NCBI GenBank assembly: GCA_001464055.1
Contig: LNET01000086.1
Location: forward strand, 1-57,785
DNA from: Burkholderiales bacterium Ga0077543
Lineage (GTDB): Bacteria > Pseudomonadota > Gammaproteobacteria > Burkholderiales > Burkholderiaceae_C
Length of the DNA: 57,785 nt
Direction: 5' to 3'
Both the position numbers and the translations under genes were made by a program. The first letter of the stretch is position 1, and each line of letters begins with the position of its first letter. Below are positions 34,530-43,259 of the stretch, in pieces. Under the pieces are notes generated by a model. That model had not been told where the DNA came from. It was given only the letters and a program-made list of their open reading frames with translations, and did not search any database.

Positions 34530-35248
34530 CCCAATTGGCCCTGGTCATCGACCTCAACGTCTGCGTGGGCTGCCACGCCTGCGTCACCAGCTGCAAGCAG
34601 TGGAACACCTCGGGCAGCGCCGGTCCGCTGGTCGACTGGAACGCCTACACCGCCAACCCCACGGGCACCTTCTTCAACCGCGTGCTCAGCTTCGAGGTGG
34701 GCGACTACCCCGAGACGCAGACCGTGCACTTCCCCAAGAGCTGCCTGCACTGCGAAGATCCGCCCTGCGTCACCGTGTGCCCCACCGGTGCCAGCTACAA
34801 GCGCGCCGAAGACGGCATCGTGCTGGTGGACTACGACAAGTGCATCGGCTGCAACTACTGTTCATGGGCCTGCCCCTACGGCGTGCGCGAACTCGACGAG
34901 CAGCGCCAGGTCATGACGAAATGCACCCTGTGCGTGGACCGCATCACCGACCAGGCCCTGCCGCCGGCCGAGCGCAAGCCGGCCTGCGTGATGGCCTGCC
35001 CCACCAACGCCCGGCTGTTCGGCGACGTGCACGACCCGGAGTCGGAAGTGTCGGTGGCCATTCGCGACCGCGGCGGCTTCCCGCTGATGCCCGAGCAGGG
35101 CACGTTGCCAGCCAACCACTACCTGCCGCGCCGCCGCAATGAGGCGCAGACCGACCCGGTACAGGTGGTGCGCGAACAGAACCCGCTGCGCGTCGACGGA
35201 CGCGAACCGGCCGCCGGTCAGCCGCTGGCGGCCGACTGGGAACACTGA
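34526..35248 (+). CDS. soeB: Sulfite dehydrogenase iron-sulfur subunit
   Basis: 240 residues, four ferredoxin-type 4Fe-4S clusters: CVGCHACVTSCKQW, CLHCEDPPCVTVCPTG, CIGCNYCSWACPYG, and CTLCVDR with CVMACPTNA. No signal peptide, so it faces the cytoplasm with SoeA and passes electrons to the membrane subunit. The ATG overlaps the soeA stop. DmsB/NrfC-type subunits of related enzymes look alike; the assignment depends on the operon. Confidence 0.87.
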   Translation: MTQLALVIDLNVCVGCHACVTSCKQWNTSGSAGPLVDWNAYTANPTGTFFNRVLSFEVGDYPETQTVHFPKSCLHCEDPPCVTVCPTGASYKRAEDGIVLVDYDKCIGCNYCSWACPYGVRELDEQRQVMTKCTLCVDRITDQALPPAERKPACVMACPTNARLFGDVHDPESEVSVAIRDRGGFPLMPEQGTLPANHYLPRRRNEAQTDPVQVVREQNPLRVDGREPAAGQPLAADWEH

Positions 35249-35264
35249 CACCGGAGATGCCCCG

Positions 35265-36203
35265 ATGCGCCCCCCCTGGTCCATGATCATCTTCACCACC
35301 CTGGCCGGTGCCGGCCAGGGCCTGCTGCTGCTGCTGGTGCTGCTCGACTTCCTGCGCCGCGCCGGCGCGGTGGAAGCGCCGACGCTCTTGTTCAGCGTGG
35401 GCGCCGCTGCCGTGCTGCTGCTGTCGGGCTGCGGCCTGGTGGCCGCCACCTTCCATCTGGGGCACCCGCTGCGCGCCTGGCGGGCGATGGCGATGTGGCG
35501 CACTTCCTGGCTGTCGCGCGAAGTCATCGTGCTGCCGGCGTTCATGGCCGTGGTGGCGCTGTGGGGGGCCAGCCATCTGCTGGGCTGGCCGGCACCGCTG
35601 GCCGGCGCGCTGGCCGGGCTGGCGGCTGCCGCACTGGCGCTGCTGCTCTACGTGTGCACGGGCATGATCTATGGCGCGGTCAAGGCCATCCGGGCCTGGG
35701 CCACGCCCCTGACGCCGCTGAACTTCGCGCTGATCGGCCTGGCCTCGGGGGCGCTGCTGGCCACGGCGCTGGCCAGCGCGCTGGCGCCGAACCTGGTGCC
35801 GGGGCTGGCCCTGGCCACGGTGGGCGCAACGGTGCTGGCTGCGGCCACCCGCGGCGCCACACTCTGGCGCAACCTGAACCTGCCGGCCAAGACCACGCTG
35901 CAGACCGCCATCGGCATGCGCCACCCGCGCATCCGCCAGATCTCGCAAGGCTCGATGGGTGGCAGCTTCAACACGCGCGAGTTCTTCCACGGCCAACCCG
36001 AGGTCTTCGTGCAGCGCATGCGCTGGGCAGCAGCGCTGCTGGGTTTCGCCCTGCCGGCGCTGGCACTGCTGCTGGCCGCGCCCTCGCCAGCCCTGCTGTC
36101 AGTGCTGTGTCTGCTGCAGTTGCCCGGCCTGCTGGCCGAGCGCTGGAGCTTCTTTGCCGAGGGGCAGCACACCCAGAACCTCTACTACCGGGCCGTCGGC
36201 TGA
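35265..36203 (+). CDS. soeC: Sulfite dehydrogenase membrane anchor subunit (DmsC-like)
   Basis: 312 residues with about eight hydrophobic helices, starting MRPPWSMIIFTTLAGAGQGLL. DmsC-family anchors take electrons from the Fe-S subunit to the quinone pool. Helix motifs HLGHPLRAWRA and the C-terminal FFAEGQHTQNLYYRA are typical of the SoeC/DmsC group. A GGAG site precedes the ATG, 16 bases after soeB. Its last 105 bases overlap the convergent GMC gene. Confidence 0.85.
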   Translation: MRPPWSMIIFTTLAGAGQGLLLLLVLLDFLRRAGAVEAPTLLFSVGAAAVLLLSGCGLVAATFHLGHPLRAWRAMAMWRTSWLSREVIVLPAFMAVVALWGASHLLGWPAPLAGALAGLAAAALALLLYVCTGMIYGAVKAIRAWATPLTPLNFALIGLASGALLATALASALAPNLVPGLALATVGATVLAAATRGATLWRNLNLPAKTTLQTAIGMRHPRIRQISQGSMGGSFNTREFFHGQPEVFVQRMRWAAALLGFALPALALLLAAPSPALLSVLCLLQLPGLLAERWSFFAEGQHTQNLYYRAVG

Positions 36204-37883
36204 GGCCAGGTTCGACACCGGGCCGCGGCGGCGTGCGACCTGGTCTTCACGGATCATGTCCACGGCCTTCTCGGCCATCATCACCACCGGGGCGTGGGTG
36301 TTGCCCGACACCAGCGTAGGCATCACCGAGCAGTCGACCACACGCAGCCCGTCGACGCCGTGCACGCGCAGCCGCGCGTCGACCACCGCCATGGCGTCCC
36401 GCCCCATGCGCGCAGTGCCGCTGGGGTGGAAAATGGTGGCGCCGTGGTTGCGGCAGAAGTCCAGCACGGCTGCGTCGTCGCTGGTGCCCGGGCCGGGCTT
36501 GAACTCACGCTTGACGTAGGGCCGCAAGGCGGGCGAAGCCGCAATCGCGCGTGCTGCCTTCACGCCGGCCACGGTGGTCTGGCGGTCGAGTTCGGTGGCC
36601 AGGTAGTTGGCAAACATCGCCGGCGGCTGCAGCGGGTCGAGCGAACGGATGCGCACCGTGCCGCGCGATTCAGGGCGCAGCTGGCAGGTCGACAGCGTGA
36701 AGCCCGAGAACGGGTGCACCGTGCCTCCGGCCATGTCGGCCGACAGCGTGGACACGTGGAACTGGATGTCGGGCCGGTCGGCCACCGGCCGGCCAGTGCT
36801 GTCCTTCAGCGCGCGCATGAAGCAGCCCCCCTGGTTGATGCCGATGGCCAATGGCCCGCTGCGCCTGAACAGCCACTGCAGGCCGATCCGTGCCTTGCCG
36901 AACCAGGAATTGAGCTCGTCGTTGGTGGTGATGGGCCGGGTGCACTCGTAATGCAAGCGCACCTGCAGGTGGTCCTGCAGGTTTTCGCCGACGCCGGGCA
37001 GCGCCCGCACCACCGGGATGCCGAAGTCCTGCAGCAAGTCGGCCGGGCCGACGCCCGAGAGCTGCAGCAGTTGCGGTGTGAGCAATGCCCCGGCCGACAG
37101 CAGCACCTCGGCCGTGCAGCGCGCCGCCATGGGCACCCCGTCCTGCAGGTAGCGCACACCCACCACGCGGCGGCCGTCGAAGATCAGGCCCGTGGCCTGG
37201 GCGCCGGTGCGCACCTGCAGGTTGCTGCGCTGGCGCGCCGGGTTCAGGTAGGCCTTGGCGGCGCTGCAACGCCAGCCCTTGTGCGTGGTGAGCTGGTAGT
37301 AGCCGGCACCTTCCTGGCTGGCGCCGTTGAAGTCGTCGGTGCGCGGCACGCCGATCTGGCCGGCACCGTCGATGAAGGCCTCGATGAGTTCGTGCCGGGC
37401 GCCGATGTCAGAGATCTTCAGCGGGCCCTCGCCACCGTGGAATGCACTGCTGCCGCGCTGGTTGCACTCGGCGCGCCTGAAGTAGGGCAGGCATTCGTCG
37501 TACGACCAGCCGGTATTGCCCAGGGCGGCCCAGTGGTCGTAGTCCTCGCGCTGACCGCGGATGTAGATCAGGCCGTTGATGGAACTGGAGCCGCCCAGCG
37601 TCTTGCCACGGGGCCAGTAGATCTTGCGGCCGTTCATGCCGGGATCGGGCTCGGTCTCGAAGCGCCAGTTCACCTTCGGATCCCACATCGTCTTGCCGTA
37701 GCCGATGGGCAGGTGGATCCAGATCGACCGGTCGGGCGGCCCGGCCTCCAGCAGCAGCACCCGCGTCTGCGGGTCCTCGCTCAGGCGGCCGGCCAGGGTG
37801 CACCCGGCCGAGCCGGCACCGACGACGATGAAGTCGTATGCGGGAGCAGCTGCAACCTGGGCCAACAGTTCATCGGAGTTCAT
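36099..37883 (-). CDS. GMC family FAD-dependent oxidoreductase, probable isethionate dehydrogenase (IseJ-like)
   Basis: 594 residues. FAD-binding VVGAGSAGCTLAGRLSEDP, GMC signature region WPRGKTLGGSSSINGLIYIRG, second signature VLLSAGALLTPQLLQLSGVGP, and active-site histidine pair in FHPSGTARMG and SGNTHAPVVMMAEKA. GMC enzymes oxidise alcohols; in C. necator IseJ of this family oxidises isethionate to sulfoacetaldehyde and is regulated by the IclR protein IseR. Here a GMC gene and a divergent IclR gene flank an xsc cluster, which supports that role. A choline dehydrogenase-like function is the alternative. The last ~35 residues read antisense through soeC. Confidence 0.7.
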   Translation of the reverse strand: MNSDELLAQVAAAPAYDFIVVGAGSAGCTLAGRLSEDPQTRVLLLEAGPPDRSIWIHLPIGYGKTMWDPKVNWRFETEPDPGMNGRKIYWPRGKTLGGSSSINGLIYIRGQREDYDHWAALGNTGWSYDECLPYFRRAECNQRGSSAFHGGEGPLKISDIGARHELIEAFIDGAGQIGVPRTDDFNGASQEGAGYYQLTTHKGWRCSAAKAYLNPARQRSNLQVRTGAQATGLIFDGRRVVGVRYLQDGVPMAARCTAEVLLSAGALLTPQLLQLSGVGPADLLQDFGIPVVRALPGVGENLQDHLQVRLHYECTRPITTNDELNSWFGKARIGLQWLFRRSGPLAIGINQGGCFMRALKDSTGRPVADRPDIQFHVSTLSADMAGGTVHPFSGFTLSTCQLRPESRGTVRIRSLDPLQPPAMFANYLATELDRQTTVAGVKAARAIAASPALRPYVKREFKPGPGTSDDAAVLDFCRNHGATIFHPSGTARMGRDAMAVVDARLRVHGVDGLRVVDCSVMPTLVSGNTHAPVVMMAEKAVDMIREDQVARRRGPVSNLASADGPVVEVLGVLPLGKEAPALGQQAGQLQQTQH

Positions 37884-38020
37884 GCGCACGCATCATAGAA
37901 GCGTTCTAAATGGAACTCAACATTCCAAAATCATATTTTTTGCGTAGACAATGGCATCCTGCGGCTGGGAGTCGGCGCCAACGGCTAGAGTCGCGACGCC
38001 GCCGCCGCCACGTCTCCACC
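37884..38020. promoter_or_regulatory. Divergent region of GMC and IclR genes with IclR-type operators
   Basis: Inverted repeats GTTCTAAATGGAAC (37903-37916) and TGGAA-7-TTCCA (37911-37927), followed by an AT-rich stretch. They resemble the sites before the SauR-like gene (GTTCTGTTGGAAC, TTCCAATATTTGGAA). Confidence 0.5.
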
Positions 38021-38839
38021 ATGTGCTCTGCACCGACCCGATCCGAACTCGACTCGCCACTCGGCGAAATCGCCTCGCGCGAAGTTGGCGATGAACCTGC
38101 TTCGGGTTCCGCCGAACGCACCTTGCGCCTGATGTCCCTGCTGGCCGAGGAAGGCCGGCCGATGACCCTGGCCGAGCTCACGATGCAGTTGCAGTTGCCG
38201 AAGGTGACCGTCCACCGCCTGTGTGCCAATCTCGTTGCGGGTGGTTTCCTGATGCGGGACCTGGACGAGCGCAGCTTCGCCATCGGTCCTGCGCTGCGCC
38301 AGTTGGCGTTCCACGCCCTGAACCACGGCACCTTGCGCGGGCTGCGTCACTCGGTCCTGAAGACGCTGGTCGACGAGATCGGCGAGACCTGCAACTTCAC
38401 CACCCTGGACGGTGCCGAGGTGCTCTACCTGGACCGCGTGGAAGCCCGCCGGCCCCTGCGGCTGACCATCGACGTCGGCGCCCATGTGCCGCTGCACTGC
38501 TCAGCCAGCGGCAAGTTGCTGCTGGCGCACATGCCCCGGCGCCAGCGTGACACGGTCATACGCCGCATCCCGCTGCCTGCGCTGACGCCGCATACGCTGA
38601 CCACGCCTGAAGCCCTCAAGGCCGAGTGCGACGAGATCGTGGCCAGAGGATTCGCTCGCGACCGCGAGGAGTTTGTGCCCGGGCTCATTGCCTTGGCCGT
38701 TCCCGTGCGCGACGCTCAGGACAAGGTGCGCGCCGCCATCGCCGTGCACGCCCCCCTGGCCCGGCTCAGCATGGCAGAGGCCGAGACCCGGCTCGACGCG
38801 CTGCTGCGCGCCGCGCAGGCCATGGGCCGGCTGCTCTGA
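38021..38839 (+). CDS. IclR family regulator, probable IseR-like regulator of the GMC dehydrogenase
   Basis: 272 residues from ATG 38021 (MCSAPTRSE). Helix-turn-helix LAELTMQLQLPKVTVHRLCANL, then EVLYLDRVEARRPLRLTIDVG, HCSASGKLLLAHM and REEFVPGLIALAVPVRDAQ. Divergent from the GMC gene, matching the iseR/iseJ arrangement. A longer frame exists upstream but its composition is unlike a protein. Confidence 0.82.
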   Translation: MCSAPTRSELDSPLGEIASREVGDEPASGSAERTLRLMSLLAEEGRPMTLAELTMQLQLPKVTVHRLCANLVAGGFLMRDLDERSFAIGPALRQLAFHALNHGTLRGLRHSVLKTLVDEIGETCNFTTLDGAEVLYLDRVEARRPLRLTIDVGAHVPLHCSASGKLLLAHMPRRQRDTVIRRIPLPALTPHTLTTPEALKAECDEIVARGFARDREEFVPGLIALAVPVRDAQDKVRAAIAVHAPLARLSMAEAETRLDALLRAAQAMGRLL

Positions 38840-38884
38840 CAAGGTCGACCCGTCGACCGAGCCGCGCGCTGCACCAGGTCAGGA

Positions 38885-39109
38885 TCACACCCACCCCAGC
38901 GCCGAAGCCGACCCGATCAACACCACGGCCAGCGGCAGCATCAGCAGCAGCCACGATGAGCGGTCCATGCGCTCAGCGGGTTCAGCGGGCTCAGCGGCAG
39001 GCAGGGCCTGCGGCAGCAGACCGTCCAGGTCCTCGACAAAGGCCTCGCTGCGATAGTGCAGTTCCAGGGGACTGGCGATCAGCTCAGGCCGGGTGGTTTC
39101 TATCTTCAT
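38885..39109 (-). CDS. Small single-helix membrane protein, unknown
   Basis: 74 residues from ATG 39109, with GGAG nine bases upstream. A soluble N-terminal part (MKIETTRPELIASPLELHYR, then acidic and Ala/Pro/Glu-rich) is followed by one C-terminal membrane helix, SSWLLLMLPLAVVLIGSASA. I do not recognise the family. The gene converges with the IclR gene, 45 bases apart. Confidence 0.55.
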   Translation of the reverse strand: MKIETTRPELIASPLELHYRSEAFVEDLDGLLPQALPAAEPAEPAERMDRSSWLLLMLPLAVVLIGSASALGWV

Positions 39110-39214
39110 GACGGCGGGCTCCGGTGCTGGCATGAACCAGTTTGCGAACTGTCGCAGCAGCGGCCTTGCCGGCATGTGACGGCTGTCACCCCCGAGGCCT
39201 TTTGACGCCGGCAC

Positions 39215-39231
39215 CACCCCATTTTGGGGTG
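39215..39231. repeat. Palindrome CACCCC-ATTTT-GGGGTG, possible NtrC-type site
   Basis: Perfect six-base arms (39215-39220, 39226-39231) around ATTTT. The right half GGGGTGCA resembles an NtrC half site; the left half deviates. It lies between the small membrane protein and the ABC ATPase relic. Confidence 0.35.
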
Positions 39232-39287
39232 CAAGCTCGCGGGCTTTGCAGCTTCGGCAGCACCGACCGCGCTCGACAGTGGGCTGA

Positions 39288-39506
39288 CGCCTGCTCGACG
39301 GGGCCATCTTCATGGGCACCCGTGTCGTCGTGATGAGCGCACGCCCCGGCCGCATCAAGCTCGACCACACGGTGCCGCTGGACCACCTACGCCACTGCTC
39401 GGTGAAGACGATTGCGCTGTTCACCGCGCTGAAGGCCGAGCTGACCGAAGCCGTGCGTGAAGAGGTGCTGGCGACGCAGGCGGCCAACGCCAACCCGGTT
39501 GCCTGA
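39288..39506 (+). pseudogene. C-terminal remnant of a NitT/TauT-type ABC transporter ATPase
   Basis: The frame reads GAIFMGTRVVVMSARPGRIK and then KTIALFTALKAELTEAVREEVLATQAANANP, the C-terminal end of NrtD/SsuB/TauB-type ATPases (normally after the H-loop THDVDEA). A stop lies just upstream at 39285-39287, and Walker motifs and signature are absent from the preceding bases. Only about 70 of some 260 residues remain. Which importer it belonged to (nitrate, taurine, sulfonate) cannot be told. Confidence 0.75.
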
Positions 39507-39568
39507 GCCCGGCCTGGCAGCAGGCTCAACGCCGCCAGGCTCGCCTTGCAGTTCGGGCAGGTATCCCG

Positions 39569-41719
39569 ATGAACCCTGGGGGGCTTGTAGCATCTGGTTT
39601 TCAGGTGCAATCCCCGTGCGCCGGAAGCGTCTGCCCCTTGATACCGATCGATCGTCTTCCACTGCTGAACTTCTGGCCGCAGGCGCAGGCCGCTCCCGGG
39701 ACGGCATCGACAGTCCCGCCGCTGCGCTACGGCGGTGACGCAGCCTTCCCGCCTTTCGAGTCGCTGGACGCCCAGGGCAAGCCCCGCGGCTTCCAGGTCG
39801 AACTGCTGACTGCGCTGGCCCGGCGCATTGGCCGCCCGATCGACATCCGCCTGCGCCCCTGGGCCGATACAGAAGCTGCCTTCCGCAGCGGCGAAATCGA
39901 CCTCGTGGCCATGGTGCCCACGCCCGAACGACGCAGCTGGGCCCTGTTCGGCCGCGGCCACGCCACAGCCGCGCTGGCCGCTTACCATCTGCAGGGCAGG
40001 CCTGACCCGCAAGGCCCGCAGGGACTCGCGGGGCAGCGGCTGGTGGTCCTGGCGGGCGAGGCGATGGGCGAAACGCTCACCACCACGCTGAGCCACCTGC
40101 CGAAGCCCGAACTCACCGCCACTGATCCAGCGGCAGCCCTGCGCCTGGTGGCGGACGGTCGTGCCGATGTTGCTGTGCTGCCGCGGGCCTACGCCGACCC
40201 AGTGCTGGCCTCGGGCAAGGTGCCGGGCGTCGTGGCCAGCAGCTTGAACCTGCAGTTGCAGACTTATGCGCTGGCGGTGGCGCCGGGCCGGCTCGACCTG
40301 CTGCAACCCCTGCAGGCCGGGCTGGACGCGATGGAAGCCGACGGTTCGCTCGAAGCCCTGCGCACCGCCTGGCTGCCCAGCCACAGTGCCCTGGCCGATG
40401 CCCATCGCCTGGAAGCCGGGGTGGAAATCGGGCGTTACCAGACCCTGGGTGTGGCCGGTGTCGCTGCCCTGGCGCTCGGCGGACTGGGCTGGGCGCTGCA
40501 ACGCCGCAACCGCGCGGCGCAACGTGAGCGCCTGCGCCGGATGCAGGCCGAAGAGGCGCTGCGTCGCGCCGAGGAACTGCTCGAACGCAGCTTCAGCCAG
40601 CACCCCGAAGCCATGCTCGTCGTCGAGCGCGGCACGGCCGTCGTGCGCGACGCAAATCAGGCCGCGCACAGGCTGCTGGCGCTGCCCGAGGCCTCTCTCA
40701 TCGGCCAGCCGCTCCAGCACCTGGAACAGCACCTGCCCGCCAGCGCCGTGCAGGCCCTGGCGGCGCTGCTGGATCAGCGCGGCGAGATCGCCGGTCTGCC
40801 GCTGCGCCTGAGCCTGGCCGACGGTAGCAGCCGCGAATGCCTGCTCAGCGCCGACGAAATGCAGATTGGCAACGCCGTGCAGGTCTTCTGCCTGCTGCGG
40901 GACATCACCGAGACGTTGAAACGCGACGCCGACCTGCGCGACGGCTACGACGCGCTGCTGGAAGAATTGCGAAGCGCGCAGGACGAACTCGACGAGGCCC
41001 GCGATGCCCGGCGTCGTTCGGAACAGCGGCTCGAAGACTTCACGCAGGCCGTGAGCCACGACCTGAAGTCACCGCTGCGAGCCATGCAGGGTTTCGTCGG
41101 TCTGCTGCGTGAACGCCTGCAGGCGGGCCACACCCGCGAGGCCCTGGCCTACAGCGACCACATCGAACGCGCCGGGCGGCGCATGAGCGCGCTGGTCGGC
41201 GCGCTGGGCAAGCTGGCCCAGGTCGCGCGCCAGCCCTTGCGCCGCCAAGCCGTGGAAATGACCGCTCTGGCCCAGGGAACCTGGGCCATGCTGGCCATTG
41301 CCCATCGCCAGTGGCAAGGCCAGTGCGAGGTGAGCGCGCTGCCCGTGGCCCTGGCCGACCCCGACCTCGTTGCCCAGGTCTGGCAGAACCTGCTGGGCAA
41401 CGCCGGCAAGTTCAGCGCCGGGGTGGACCAGGCGCGGATTCGGGTCGACAGCCAAAGGGACGAGCGCGGCACCTGGTACCGCGTCACCGACAACGGCGTC
41501 GGCTTCGACATGTCGCGGGCTGCCGGGCTGTTCCAGCCGTTCCAGCGCATGCATGCCGGCCCGCGCTTCGAGGGCAGCGGCATCGGCCTGTCTCTGGTGC
41601 GTCGCATCGTCGAACTGCATGGCGGCGAAGTGCGTCTGCGCAGCGCACCCGGGGTCGGCACGGTCGCAGAGTTCACGCTCGACCCCAGCCCGGAAGGTCG
41701 CACGGTCGCGGGCCGGTAA
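39569..41719 (+). CDS. Orphan sensor histidine kinase with periplasmic solute-binding, PAS and kinase domains
   Basis: About 716 residues; the start is uncertain. Order: SBP_bac_3-like sensor (about residues 50-290; PPLRYGGDAAFPPFE, GEIDLVAMVPTPER), a membrane helix near 295-315 (LGVAGVAALALGGLGWAL), a PAS domain (about 330-450), a short coiled-coil, HisKA with SHDLKSPLRAM, and an ATPase domain with N-box NLLGNAGKF, DNGVGFDM and GSGIGLSLVRRIVELHGG. No response regulator lies next to it. The N-terminal export signal is weak, so the true start may be further in or the 5' end damaged. Confidence 0.8.
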   Translation: MNPGGLVASGFQVQSPCAGSVCPLIPIDRLPLLNFWPQAQAAPGTASTVPPLRYGGDAAFPPFESLDAQGKPRGFQVELLTALARRIGRPIDIRLRPWADTEAAFRSGEIDLVAMVPTPERRSWALFGRGHATAALAAYHLQGRPDPQGPQGLAGQRLVVLAGEAMGETLTTTLSHLPKPELTATDPAAALRLVADGRADVAVLPRAYADPVLASGKVPGVVASSLNLQLQTYALAVAPGRLDLLQPLQAGLDAMEADGSLEALRTAWLPSHSALADAHRLEAGVEIGRYQTLGVAGVAALALGGLGWALQRRNRAAQRERLRRMQAEEALRRAEELLERSFSQHPEAMLVVERGTAVVRDANQAAHRLLALPEASLIGQPLQHLEQHLPASAVQALAALLDQRGEIAGLPLRLSLADGSSRECLLSADEMQIGNAVQVFCLLRDITETLKRDADLRDGYDALLEELRSAQDELDEARDARRRSEQRLEDFTQAVSHDLKSPLRAMQGFVGLLRERLQAGHTREALAYSDHIERAGRRMSALVGALGKLAQVARQPLRRQAVEMTALAQGTWAMLAIAHRQWQGQCEVSALPVALADPDLVAQVWQNLLGNAGKFSAGVDQARIRVDSQRDERGTWYRVTDNGVGFDMSRAAGLFQPFQRMHAGPRFEGSGIGLSLVRRIVELHGGEVRLRSAPGVGTVAEFTLDPSPEGRTVAGR

Positions 41720-41843
41720 GGCGCGCCCCTGAATGGCGCTGGCTGCCCGAGAGTGGTTTGCGCGCGATTAAAGTGGGCTTCAGGTACCGAACGTACACTT
41801 CCGGCTCGCGCGGTCCTCACCCGTTCCGATCGTCTTTCATCCC

Positions 41844-42587
41844 TTGCAGCTGTACCCGACCATCGTCGACCCACTCTCCTTGCAGGACCCGCCTGCCGGC
41901 CGCTGCATCCTGCAGACCCGGTCACTGGCCGGAGAACGGGGCGACCGGCGGCTGTTCGAGGGGCTGGACATCGATCTCGCCGCCGGCAGCGTGACCTGGC
42001 TGCGCGGTCGCAATGGTCGCGGCAAGACCACCCTGCTGCGGCTGCTGGCTGGCCTGGCCACGCCCGCCGAAGGCAGCATCCGCTTGCTGGGGCAGGTGCA
42101 GCGCGATGCCGGCCCCGAAGGTCGCCGGATGTGGGTTTACATCGGCCACCAGAACGCATTGAAGGACGACCTGAGCGTCACCGAAGCGCTGCGCTTCCTG
42201 GCCCGCCTGCACGGCCTGCCCCACGAAGACGAGACGCTGCGCCTGGCGCTCAAGCGCCTGGGCATCGCCCAACGCCGGCATGCCATGGTGCGCACCCTGA
42301 GCCAAGGGCAGCGGCGGCGGGTGGCGCTGGCGCGGCTGGCGCTGTCGGCTGGCGCCCCGCTGTGGTTGCTGGACGAACCCTACGACGCGCTGGACAGCGA
42401 CGGCATCGAGGCGCTGAACGCCGTCATCTCCGACCATGCTGCGGCCGGCGGCTGCGTGCTGCTCACCAGCCACCAGGCCTTGTCGATGACCCAACCCATG
42501 CCGGCCGTGCTGGACCTCGAACCCTTCGCACCGCGGCCGCTTGCACGTGCCGTCCAGGACGACCCCCGCGATGCGGCCGCTCGATGA
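41844..42587 (+). CDS. ccmA: Heme exporter ATP-binding protein CcmA
   Basis: Up to 247 residues; the only start options are TTG codons (41844 or 41880). ABC ATPase with Walker A GRNGRGKTTLLRLLAG, signature LSQGQRRRVALARL and Walker B WLLDEPYDALD. It powers the CcmABCD release of holo-CcmE during System I cytochrome c maturation. First gene of the ccm operon; ATGA overlap with ccmB. Confidence 0.9.
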   Translation: MQLYPTIVDPLSLQDPPAGRCILQTRSLAGERGDRRLFEGLDIDLAAGSVTWLRGRNGRGKTTLLRLLAGLATPAEGSIRLLGQVQRDAGPEGRRMWVYIGHQNALKDDLSVTEALRFLARLHGLPHEDETLRLALKRLGIAQRRHAMVRTLSQGQRRRVALARLALSAGAPLWLLDEPYDALDSDGIEALNAVISDHAAAGGCVLLTSHQALSMTQPMPAVLDLEPFAPRPLARAVQDDPRDAAAR

Positions 42588-43252
42588 CCCAGGTTTTCCT
42601 GTGTGTGCTGCTTCGCGACCTGAAGCTCGCGTCCAGGCGCCGCATCGACGCCCTGCTGCCCCTGGCCTTTTTCCTGGTGGCTCTGAGCCTGTTCCCCCTG
42701 GGCGTGGGACCGGAGCCGCAAACCCTGCGCGAGATCGCCCCGGGCATCGTCTGGGTGTGTGCGCTGCTGGCGTCGATGCTGTCGGTGGGGCAGCTGTTTG
42801 CGGGGGATATGGCCGACGGCTCGCTGGAGCAGATGCTGCTGGCGCCGGCTTCGGCCATCGCCGTGGCGGTGGCCAAGTGCAGCGCCCACTGGCTGCTGAC
42901 CGGGCTGCCGCTCATCATCGCCACGCCATTGGCCGGACTGGTGTTCAACATGTCGGGGCCGGCGCTGCTGGCGCTGGTGTTCAGCCTGGTACTGGGTACG
43001 CCCATCCTCAGCCTGCTGGGCGGCGTGGGCGCGGCGCTCACGCTCGGCCTGCGCAGCAGCGGCATGTTGCTCATCCTGGTCGTCCTGCCACTGGCCACGC
43101 CAGCGCTGATCTTCGGCGCCGGGGCGGTGGGCATGGTCGAATCGGGTCTGTCGGCCTCGGGGCACTTTTCGCTGCTCGGGGCGCTGCTCATCGTGACGGC
43201 CGTCGGCGCTCCGCTGGCCACAGCAGCCGCCCTGCGCATTTCGACGGAATGA
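42584..43252 (+). CDS. ccmB: Heme exporter permease CcmB
   Basis: 222 residues, six membrane helices. MTQVFLCVLLRDLKLASRRRIDALLPLAFF (in part) and LLASMLSVGQLFAGDMADGSLEQMLL are typical for CcmB. Membrane partner of CcmA. Stop seven bases before ccmC. Confidence 0.92.
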   Translation: MTQVFLCVLLRDLKLASRRRIDALLPLAFFLVALSLFPLGVGPEPQTLREIAPGIVWVCALLASMLSVGQLFAGDMADGSLEQMLLAPASAIAVAVAKCSAHWLLTGLPLIIATPLAGLVFNMSGPALLALVFSLVLGTPILSLLGGVGAALTLGLRSSGMLLILVVLPLATPALIFGAGAVGMVESGLSASGHFSLLGALLIVTAVGAPLATAAALRISTE

Positions 43253-43259
43253 ACTGACC

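Noticed and set aside
31596..36203. Reading soeABC as formate dehydrogenase, nitrate reductase or DMSO reductase
   Set aside because: No Tat signal on the large subunit, DmsC-like anchor and placement directly after xsc-pta favour sulfite dehydrogenase; still an inference from context.
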